DNA from: Owenia fusiformis
Taxonomy: Eukaryota > Annelida > Polychaeta > Sabellida > Oweniidae
Direction of reading: 5' to 3'
DNA length: 64,000 nt
Assembly (NCBI GenBank): GCA_903813345.2
Contig: CAIIXF020000010.1
Location: 10,968,349 to 11,032,348 of the forward strand
Position 1 is the stretch's first letter. Each line of letters starts with the position of its first letter. The notes beneath the pieces were generated by a model. It had not been told where the DNA came from. It made no database searches and saw nothing but the letters and a program-made list of their open reading frames with translations. A program made the translations under genes and the position numbers. This document shows positions 36,401 to 48,400 of the stretch, piece by piece.

Positions 36401-39400
36401 ACCTCTCTCGTCACATTTTCATCTACAAAATATAAATAGTTTTTCTACAACCTGATATAGCAACAGTATATAAGGAAACGAACAACCCACATGGAATGGA
36501 ATGAATATTTTAGTAAAATTATGTGAAATACATGGATTCTCATATCATTTTTCTAGAAATATTAAACAGTGATCTCCCCAGCATTAAAGCAAATGGGTGC
36601 AGCGCCCACCTGAGATTTTGAAAATAGACTTGCACCCACCTGAAAATCCATTTGCATCCACTTGAAAATGAGAAAAATCATGAAAAATTGGCATGTTTTG
36701 ATCAGTTTTGGTCTGAATTGTGAAAATGAGAATTTTGACCCCCCTGAGAAAAAATCTTGGGGGAGACCACTGTTAAACTAATTATGAGTATTATTTTATA
36801 TTTGAACCTTTTTTGATGTCCACTATTATTCAAGATTCCTAATAAGGTCGCATTTTCCATGTAAAATGTAAATATTGCTGCATTTTGTTCTCTGAAAAGT
36901 GCATGTGCAAAAGATAGCATGCTCCTTTACCAAAATATGTTATGAAAACATTGCATCAGTTTTGCTTGGTCATTTTGGAATCATTCTGTTGGCATCAACA
37001 TAAATCAATCAAAGTGAAGAATTCCTTTGGAACAATTATTTTCAAAACCAAAATTTAAGACAATAAACATGATCACCCATTATATTTTAATCATTATCAA
37101 TGGACATCAGCTGAATGAAAATAAATATTTACTTATTTATCAATTTCTTATTCTAACGTCAATATTAATGATTTCATATTATTACATGTACTTCTTTAAT
37201 TCATAAAACCTTGGGAGTTTATTTATTACCGCAAGCTGCCATTTTTGAATTAATAAGGTGTAAATCCATTACCAACAGACTTTCGATATGTATTAACATC
37301 TAACATGGCATTAATTGCTGGGTGCATGTGGTCATTAGCAAAATATAACTGAACATATCCCATACATGTATAATGCATTAATATAATGTATATTGTTCAA
37401 GGGTCAGGCTAGGTAAATTAGGTGAATCTCATAAGCACTGAATCTTTCTAAACCAGGTAAACTAGGTGCATCATAAGCACTGAATCTTTCTAAACCAAGT
37501 AAACTAGGTGCATCATAAGCACTGAATCTTTCTAAATCAGGTAAACTAGGTGTATCATAAGCACTGAATCTTTCTAAATCAGGTAAACTAGATGCATTAT
37601 AAGCACAATCTTTCTAAACTAAGTAAACTAGGTGCATCATAAGCACTGAATCTTTCTAAACCAAGTAAACTTGAGGTGCATCATAAGCACTGAATCTTTC
37701 TAAACCAAGTAAACTAGGTGCATAATAAGCACTGAATCTTTCTAAATCAGGTAAACTAGATACACCAGAAGCACTGAATCGTTCTAAATCAAGTAAACTA
37801 GGTGCATCATAAGTACTGAATTTTACTAGACCTGCTGATTGTTTCAGCATGTATAGGAAAATAACATAACTATAATTCAATTTCGTTACATTCTCTTATT
37901 TTGAATTCACCTTGAAAAATAATAGTACAATAACGTCATTTCAAAGGGCAATATAGTGAAATATTGGACCAAGGGCCACAGGCCCAAGATCCAATATTTC
38001 ACTATTTTGCCCGCAGAAATGACTGTATTACTATTATTACCACCGTTAATGCCCAGGGCTGAAATAGCAAATTTGAAATAGAAAATCTTACGCACTGAAC
38101 GATATCACTTTTCCTGGGAAACATAGCCGGGCGGATAATGTCATTATTGCCCGACTAAAGTCATTAACGCCCGACACAATATTGCTTACGTCAATATAGC
38201 AATTTAAATGCCTTCTCAACTAGTACTAAAACCCCTAGAACAGGCCCTGCAAGGTGGTTATAATAGAACATAACGTTGTACATGATTTAGCCTGACAATA
38301 ATCAGATAAGATCAAAACTCTGGTGAATTGAATAAAATGAAATAACTGTCTAAAACAAAAAAATTATGCACAAAATTTTTACGTCATCAACTTTTACAAA
38401 ATATAAGTCCTTATTAGTAATTATTAGTAAGTATGCAAATCTCTTAAAATAACAATAAAATGAGACTTGAGGGAGATTTCAAATATACAGAGGAAAGCCT
38501 CCATTGTTATTGCAATTTTCCCGTCCTTTGATTTTTAATGTTAAATATGATAATTTTGTAAAGCAAAAAAGCTGGTTTGGATGATCAATTTGTTTATATG
38601 TGTGTTATTCAATAATTTGCATGTTGTGTGATTTGATGTTAACATGCAATGTCCTGACGGCTGGTTCATTTTTTAGCTGGTGAGGTTTACACATGGAGCG
38701 GGGAATCTTTCCAAATTGTTGGTGAAGGGCAAGTAACGCAGCGTAAGTGGAGCCATCTGGTGTTTATTTTATCTTAGTTCGAATATTTTTTTGTTTCTGC
38801 CCTTGGGGTGTCTATCACATTCTCCCTTTAAGGTCTCCTTTTATGTGTACTATATCTGTTATATATTGTTCATGCCCATAGATTCTGTGTTCATATATAT
38901 TGTTCATGCCCATAGATTCTATGTTCATATATATTGTTCATGTCCAAAGATTCTATATTCATATATATTGTTCATGTCCAAAGATTCTATGGTCATATAT
39001 ATATATTGTTCATGCCCATAGATTCTATGTTCATATATATTGTTCATGCCCATAGATTCTATGTTCATATATATTGTTCATGTCCAAAGATTCTATGTTC
39101 ATATATATTGTTCATGCCCATAGATTCTATGTTCATATATATTGTTCATGCCCATAGATTCTATGGTCATATATATATTGTTCATGTCCATAGATTCTAT
39201 GTTCATTCATCAAATCAAATAAATGTTAAAATAAATATTAATGTAATAATTAATAAATTGTTGATTAAAAATCAAATGGCCACCCATAGATATGACTCTA
39301 GGCACTTAATTGGAGGGTACAGAATTTATATTATGTATATGTGAAGTGACTGGCTTTTAAATGGAGGCTTCTTTAGTATTGCAAATTGATGCTTCAAAAA

Positions 39401-42400
39401 TGTGGATGTAGCAATGAGCACTTCTCTCTATTATAGCCATTTCAGTGCTTGTTGAGTGTATTATACAGTTCATATCGTATTCACACACAAGTATTTTTAT
39501 GGCAAATATGTGGGATTAGTCGTTTCTATAATGTTTGTCCCAATCTAATTTATCATCACTCGAGATTTATGCCAAGCAAATGCATGTTATTAGTCTCAGA
39601 CTTATAACATTGCTATGTGAGCAATATTTTGCATCTGATATAATGGCACCACAATATAATTCATAATGATGGTAATATCGTATAGGTTAATGTTCTTATT
39701 TGAGGCATGTCCTTGGGTTTGCCTCGTTCATAACAAGTAGAGTCATATTTTTATTTTGCATTCATATTGTATTATAACATTAATTTTTTCTTGCGTAGTA
39801 AATTCGTTTCTTCAAAATTCGCTTTTAGTTTATAAATATTCGTCATTGGTTTTTGGTAACTAAGTAGCTCTGTCATGATCTCACCTTCACGTACGTTATA
39901 TTCAATATATGCAGTGTACAATAATTTTAGCTTCTATATTATCAATGAATGTTTTTTGGAAACAGGTTGCAGACCCAGTTACTCTGCCTTCTTTAAAGGT
40001 TTGACTCATATACTAAGAAGAGAAACATGTTCTATGTTGATGGTTTAATTGGATTTTTTGTTGCTTTGTCATTACTAATCATTTAGCATGCTTGTAATAA
40101 TCCTGCAATTTCTTAACAATGATATTCTTTCATTATCATTCTATTTTTACTAATTTATAGAAACTAGGCATGCATGCTTGTAATAAGCATAATTTCTAAT
40201 AATATTTTCTTGCATTATTAACTGAATGTAGTTCGAGGGGGATATAGAGAAGCTTTCGTCCGTTCAATTGTCTGTGTCTGTGCAATAACTCAAATACTGG
40301 TCAACAGATTTCTTTCAAATTTTATAAGTTTATGCATTATGGGAGTAGGACCTCTGCTCGAGAAGGAATTTTCAATATGGCCACTCAATTCAAAATGGCT
40401 GCCATTTTTCGTAAAAATGTAATCTTTGATAACTCAAATACTAGGAGATTGAATTTTTTCAAATTTTATATGCTGATACCAAGGAACTAAGGAGCTTTGC
40501 CCAAAAAGAGATTTTCAAGATGACAGCTGAATTTCAAATTGGCCGCCATTTTTCATTAAAAAGTGTTATCTTTGATGAATCAAATACCAGTGGATGTATT
40601 TGGTTCAAATTTTATATACTGATGTTCTCTCAAGAAGAAATTTTCAATTATCAAAAAGGAGGCTTTGTTAGGTGGGATTTGCAAATCTGTGCAGTTGCTG
40701 TTTTGCTAGTTGTAACTATATCTTGCCATTTCCAAAACTTATTAAACAAACATGCATGTTTGTAATACCCTGCAAGATAATTTATGAATTAGAAAAACAT
40801 AAATTAGCACAGGATATCAGGCCTGCTTGGTGTATGTATCATTTGCAATGAATATCCATTCTTCATGCATTAAGGTATTGCATTTTACACCGACACATGT
40901 TAAGTTGACCATACCAATGTGAATAAGAACAAGAATTTTCAGTAGCTGTTGCTTATTTAAGATCCGGGCAGTAAAAGCTGTATATTGCCAATGTATGCAG
41001 TGTCGGTCACATTCCTGATGTTTTCCCAAGTCCAAGTTTTGCTGATAGTAGTTGTGTTTTGTATTTATTTTCTTATTTCCATCTAAATGTTTTTCCCTTA
41101 AATTTTTGTAGTGAAGCAGTGTTTATGAGCCTTTTAGGCAAAACTTGCCGTCTTTATTTTGGTGAACTATGTATTTTTTGAGATGATGTGCAATTTAGAC
41201 AGCCCTTGTACTGCTTATTTTTTAGAAAGCAAAGTTGTATTCTTTGGAAAATAGTAATCTAGTTGGGCCATAACATTCATTTTTATGTTCCTTTCCAAAA
41301 GATCAACAAATTAGAAAAATATTATACAAGGCAACATAGAATAATTAACAGTAAATCAGCAAACACCAAAACAAAATATAACTTAAAGCAATACAAAACA
41401 TAACATACAGCAAAAGTATATAACATATAGCAAAACAGAATATAGAGAAAAGCAAAGCTAAACAAAATATAACTAACAGCAACACAGAATATAACCTACA
41501 GTAACATAGAATATAACGTATGGCAACACAGAATGTAACATACAGCAAAACAGAATATAACTTACAGCAACACAGAATGTAACATACAGCAACTCAGAAT
41601 GTAACATACGGCAAAACAGAATGTAACATACAACAAAACAGAATGTAACTTACAGTAAAACAGAATACAACATATAGCAAAACAGAATGTAACATACAGT
41701 AAAACAGAATATAACATACAGCAACACAGAATGTAACATACAGCAACACAGAATGTAACATACAGCAAAACAGAATGTAACGTACAGCAAAACAGAATAT
41801 AACATACAGCAAAATAGAATATAACATACAGCAACACAGAATGTAACTAACCTCAACACAGAATGTACAATACAGCAAAAGAGAATGTAACATACAACAA
41901 AAAATGGATGACCAAAGCAACAGTCACTTTTGCTCTATGGCGCGCATATAGCGGCCATATCATCAAAAGATCAATAGAAATCTGCACCATACTGCTAATC
42001 TCTCTATCTCATGCTGCATATTTCTCTCGATTTTACAGTTGCCGTCGATCACATGTGATCATTATTGCATTATTTTCAATATTGTATTTACTGAGGTGTT
42101 TTGTTTCAGGAGGAGAAGATGGTATAATAAACCCCATGGTCCATAACATGGCACCTGGCTACAACCATGCAAGCTATGACCTTATATGGATCAGTACAAG
42201 CAGAATCAAAGGTTTGTTCATATCAGTTCTATGGTTAGAGGTGTCATATGATTTTTGAAGGATATCATTCTTATCCCTAAGTGACTGATGATATTAAGTG
42301 AATTGAAGTATTTTTGGTTGGTCTTGGAAATGTGTGATTGTGAAAACTCTTTAATTAAAATATGATCACTTTATAAAACAATTGCAAAAAGGCAAGTGAA

Positions 42401-45400
42401 AAAGATTGTCATAGCTTTTTGTGACTGGTGTTCTGTGTCTTAGCAAAGGGGAAGGGTAGGTATAGGGTACTGTTCTTGCTTTGTTTTGTATATAAGGCTC
42501 TAAAGAACTGCATGTGCAAATGAATAGATACTAGACAGATACTAGTTTTCTGCATGAAAAAATTCTGCAAAAAATTCTGCAAGAAAAAAAGCAAATTCTG
42601 CAAGGAGAAAAACGAAATTCTGCACAAATTTTCAAAAAAAGTCCAAATTCTGCAATCTTTTAAAACGGAAACGGATGTCAGCTACTTTCTAGGTAAGAAC
42701 TGCACATCATTAGCGAACTCGCTTTAGCAAATTTAAACGTGATAGAATGTTGAATTTCACGGTGAAATCGTACTTGTACTCAATAATGATTGATTGTTGG
42801 ACATAAACAGACACTCTTCAAATACCCCGCAAAGGTAGGAGATCGTAACATATCTAATTTCTGGAAATTCTGGTAATTCCGCGGGATTTTCATGAAAATC
42901 AGGGATTCTGCAAAAAATTGAAGTTTTGTCAAATTCCGTCTACGCCGCGGAATTATGGAATACTAGTTTCTATGGCCTATATATAATACCTCTGTATCTG
43001 TGTAATTGCAGCTAGTACAGAAATCCTGCTAGATATGGTAGGGAAAATCCAGCCTGCTAAGGTTGCAATGGTCCATCAGATGCCCTTCACGACTGACCAG
43101 AAAGGTATCGCAGCTACGGTTGAAAAGGTACAACATAAGTGTAAATGTATATATTGTATATGTAAGGTATTCTTAAGGTAGAATCAGCTGAATAGTACAA
43201 TAACGTCATTTCGAAGGGGAATATAGTGAAATATTTCCGGTCATTAATTGCATTCTTGGTGGTGGTCATAAAGATTTTTTGTGATCTCGATCTATCGTTA
43301 AGGTTTGCTTCTGTAAGAATTCACTTCGAAGTGGAGTTTGCTGCATTTTCCTGTTTACACATTTGTGTTCGGCATTATTGTACAAGCTTGCAATCAAATG
43401 TTCCCTGGTTAAATCGCCAGAAAACTCATTTCATTCAAGCCTACCTTGAGATCTATTTCATCCTTCATTCAACTATGCCAACCTTCTTACACAAAACAAA
43501 ATTCAAATGTGAGTCCCTTCCTCCAAGACTAGATCATGTGCAGATAGTTACATGAATCGTTGGACTAAATCATTTTCATATTATTGGACTAAATCATGTT
43601 TATATATACATGCATTTCATATTGTTGGACTAAATCATGTTCACATAAACATGCATTTCATATTGTTGGATTAAATCATGTTCACATAAACATGCATTTC
43701 ATATTGTTGGATTAAATCGTGTTCACATATACATGCATTTCATATTGTTGGACTAAATCATGTTCACACATACATGCATTTCATATTGTTGGACTAAATC
43801 ATGTTCACATATAAATGCATTTCATATTGTTGGATTAAATCATGTTCACATATACATGCGTTTCATATTGTTGGATTAAATCATGTTCACATATACATGC
43901 GTTTCATATTGTTGGATTAAATCATGTTCACATATACATGTATTTCATATTGTTGGATTAAATCATGTTCACATATACATGCGTTTCATATTGTTGGATT
44001 AAATCATGTTCACACATACATGCATTTCATATTGTTGGGACTAAATCATGTTCACATATACATGCATTTCATATTGTTGGAGTAAATCATGTTCACATAT
44101 ACTGTACATGCGTTTCATATTGTTGGATTAAATCATGTTCACATATACATGCGTTTCATATTGTTGGATTAAATCATGTTCACATATACATGCATTTCAT
44201 ATTGTTGGATTAAATCATGTTCACATATACATGCGTTTCATATTGTTGGATTAAATCATGTTCACACATACATGCATTTCATATTGTTGGATTAAATCAT
44301 GTTCACATATACATGCGTTTCATATTGTTTGACTAAATCATGTTCACATATGCACGCATTTCATATTGTTGGACTAAATCATGTTCACATATACATGCAT
44401 TTCATATTTTTGGACTAAATCATATTCACATATACATGCATTTCATATTGTTTGACTAAATCATGTTCACATATACATGCATTTCATATTGTTGGACAAA
44501 ATTATGTTCACATATACATGCATTTCATATTGTTGGACTAAATCATGTTCACATATACATGCATTTCATATTGTTGGACTAAATCATGTTCACATATACA
44601 GGGCGTTCAGTAAGTAAAGCTAATTTTGCTCTCATACTTTTATTTTTTGTCATTTATCTTTCAAATTTTCAATGAAGAAGCATTTGACATTTTTCTAACT
44701 ACCCTGAAAAATTAAATAAGATATGATGAATAATAGCAAAACAATGGTTGTCATAGTAACGTGAATACGGGTTCTGTGGAGCAATTTCTTACTTTAATAA
44801 AAATGTTATAATGCAATGAAATTGATTAAGATTAATGCTGCATATGTCTTTGTTTGCTATGGCTGAAAGTCACGACAAACATAACAACAACATACACAAA
44901 TATGATACCATGGCAACAGTAGTCTATGACATCACAGACAGATGATACAACAGATGGAATGATCCAGAATGATCCATCAGACACTGCTCCATGACATCAT
45001 CAAAATCATGGCTGCCAGGATTGCCAATGGAAGCAAAATGAACAATGAAATGAAACAACAATTGAGAAGTAGCATCAGATACAATGTGTTGCTAGGGAAA
45101 TCCAAGCAGGATACCATTAGGGATATCCAAAAAGCATATGGGGACAGTGTGCCTAAGTACACAATCTACAGATGGTATCAGAAATTCCAAAAGGGGAGAA
45201 AAACAACAAGTGATGAGCCAAGGTCAGGGAGGCCAAAACTTCTAACCAGAATGACAAAGAACTTTCCAGATGGCTTCCACAGGATATATCAGAAGTGGAT
45301 AGAACGACATCAGCTGTGTGTGAAAGCTAAGGGGAACTACTTTGAACATGAAATAGAATGCTAACTTGAAAGTAGAAATGTGGAGTAGCCACAGAACTAT

Positions 45401-48400
45401 GGTTGAAATATAGACAGGACAGAAACAAACGTTTACAAAATCTACTATGCTGTGAACTTATAAAATTGCTCCGCAGAACCCGTATTCGCGTTACTATGAC
45501 AGCCACCATTTTGCTGTTATTCATTATATCTTGATCATTTTTTCAGGATAGTTAGAAATGTGTCTGATGCTTCCCCAATGAAAATTTGAACGATGATAGA
45601 CAATAAATAAAAGTTTGAGAGCAAAATTAGCTTTACTTACTGAACGCCCTGTACATGCGTTTCATATTGTTTGACTAAATCATGTTCACATATACATGCG
45701 TTTCATATTGTTGGACTAAATCATGTTCACATATACATGCGTTTCATATTGTTTGACTAAATCATGTTCACATATACATGCGTTTCATATTGGTTTTCTT
45801 GTCTTGATTTCCTTATTTATTGTAATTGCAGACCTTAAATGTGTAGCCATGTTGTGTAAGTGTCCTTTTGTCTGCAGCCTTATTTAGGTCTTTTATTATC
45901 ACAAGATTTTCATTCCTTTAAATGTAAAATTCCCAAGATTTCTCAAAAGCTTCCTTCTTCTTTGAAATTGATTTTTTGCTCATCACATACACGATTTCTT
46001 TCTTATGAAATGAGATAATACAGTTTTTCTCTGACAGATTACACATTTTCCTATTTCTCTTTTATTATACCTTTGCTGTTGTCATGGATGTTAGTATTTC
46101 AGTATTGTATTTGGCTTTCCTCATTTAGACTCTTTAAAGAATATGAGTGAACATCATACAGTTCCATTTCAATGTTTACAGTTTCTCTTTAGACTAAATA
46201 AACATTTTATCTATTTTGATTTTATCATATTACCTTCCTTGTTTTATTTCTGCTCTTATTATTAAGTATCATATCATTATATCATTCCAATATTTTAGTT
46301 TTGCAACAATTTGTCAATGAATGTACTTGTGATCTAGAATCCTAAATTGATTTGTATTTTTAAGTGGATTAAAATAATTTTTCTGTATCATAACTTTCCT
46401 TTTTGATCATTTTCTCCTCCTTTCATGTAGATGCACATTTGTTTTAGATGTCCCAATATATACGTGCATTTTGGATAAATAATCACTATTTTATTGTAAA
46501 ATCTACATGGAGACCATGAAGACCCCTTCATATCATGTGTTAGCAATATTGAGGCCCCTTGTTAAGCTTATGATAACTGCAACAAACTCATTATAGATAA
46601 TAGCCCTTAACTGAAATTACTGAATATTTTTTATAAATTTTTTTCCAGATATACTTTGGCTGCAACATCGCCCGGAACTATCTAGCTCTAAATGTGTTCA
46701 ATGTCCCTTGTGTAACTGGCATGTCCTATCTGGTGAAGAAGGCTGCTCTAGATGAAATCAATGGGCTTAGTTACTATGGAAAATATTTAGCTGAAGATTT
46801 TTTCATAGCTAAATTTCTTCATGAAAAGTATGTTTGCAAGGCTTATATGAACTGTCAGTCCCGTAGTCAGCTTTTGCCAAGGGGGTTCACTTTTCAGAAA
46901 GATTACATGGGGGTTCACTTTGACAAATGTGGCCCAAAATCACAAAAAACTGCATGATTTTAAAAGAATTTTTCCCATGGGGACCCAACCCATTGAATCT
47001 CCCCTGGCTATACGGGCCTGACTGTTTATAGACTTTTATAATTGCATGGACCATCAGTTGGTTGTGTGGTGCATTTATAATTTCTTACTTCAGATGATTG
47101 CACATTGACCCTATTAAAGAATTTCTTTTGTCTAAGATCAGTTGAATTCAACACATTCTTGGTTACATTGATTACATGTCAGGGTGAATCTATGATATTG
47201 TACATGATTCAAGTTTGATTATGCAATCAATCAACTGTGAATATTTAGTGACTTTTTCCTGTAAGGTCTCAGCACAGAATAATTCTGCACTTTTAATAAG
47301 TATGTTATGATTGCAGGGGTTACATCTTGAGAGTAGCTGCTGTCCCTGCCCAGCAGAATGTAGCAAGCTGCACAGTTGTAGGCTATAAGGACAGGATGGT
47401 GAGGTGAGTGAAATCAGCTGTTAAAAGTACACTGCATTGACGTTAAAGGGGAAAACTGAGTTTAAAAGGAAGATGGAACAGCCTGGAATAGCCAATTTAA
47501 CTATTGAAAATATGTTTTGATTCTACAAGTATCAAATAACAAAATTAAAAATTGAAGTTTGTAACAGCCGAATTTGAAACCAAAAATTGTGAAATCAGAT
47601 TTAAGAATATTTCTTGCTATCTCATATTTCTCGAAACTTGAAAATAAAAAGGAAATTAAAAAGGAAATAAAAATCTGAAATTGTGATATTATTAGGATGA
47701 GAATGTTTTCTAATTTGCAAAGCTATTTTAGTTTCGCATGACACCATAATCTCGCTCGGTTATACGCGCCCAGGGCGCCATTAACAGAACCTTCGTTAAG
47801 TTACGAATTCGTAAATCAATTGTTGTAACCATGGATATAATGACGTCACACTTAGAGAACAATGAACTTTACGAACTTTTTACTTTAAGAAGTTTCTGTT
47901 AATGGCCCTGGTGCTTCAATTATTAAGTAAAAGTCAATTAATAAAAAAAAGTACAGTAATTTTATGGTAACTTACCATTTTGAAGCGGTCAAAATGAGAG
48001 CGAACAGTAGAAGATTTATAGGTAAACTCTTCAGGGGGGTAAAGGTTGCATTCTTTTGTGGGAAAGGTTTCCATGATCCACTAATTATGTCATTGATTTC
48101 TAAGTGTCTCATAATGTTCATGAGCAGACTTTAAATTTAAAGGCACGTTTAATTCTCTTTTTTCAGATGGTTGCGATTACGTCTTAACATGATGTGGTTT
48201 GTCTCTGGAGTCCTGGAACCCATGAGTGAGGCCCTTATACTAGGGACATACGGGGCTTGGGCTATTCACCATTTCTTCGGCTACAACCCATACATTGTGT
48301 TCCTCATACACACTTCCGTGTGGATCATATTAGACTACATTAACCTGCGGATGATAGAGGTACATATTCACGGCTTTTCTTTCATTTCCTCAATCTGCCC

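Noticed and set aside
38791-39344. 76- and 136-codon plus-strand frames with repeated IYIVHAHRFYVH
   Set aside because: They are read through the 34-bp minisatellite inside the UGCG-like intron and have no independent support.
41345-41920. Several minus-strand frames of 67-108 codons rich in Cys, Phe, Leu and Tyr that look like membrane peptides
   Set aside because: They are translations of a 21-bp intronic minisatellite, open in more than one frame, without start context or splice sites.
43226-43555. 109-codon plus-strand frame after UGCG exon 5
   Set aside because: It overlaps a fragment of the dispersed repeat at 37913 and intron sequence, with no family resemblance.
43965-44213. 82-codon frame with repeated HIHAFHIVG
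   Set aside because: It is a translation of the 41-bp minisatellite, where three units restore frame.
46694-46957. 87-codon frame as a separate gene
   Set aside because: Its first part is exon 6 of the UGCG-like gene; the rest is intron read-through past the GTATG donor at 46828.
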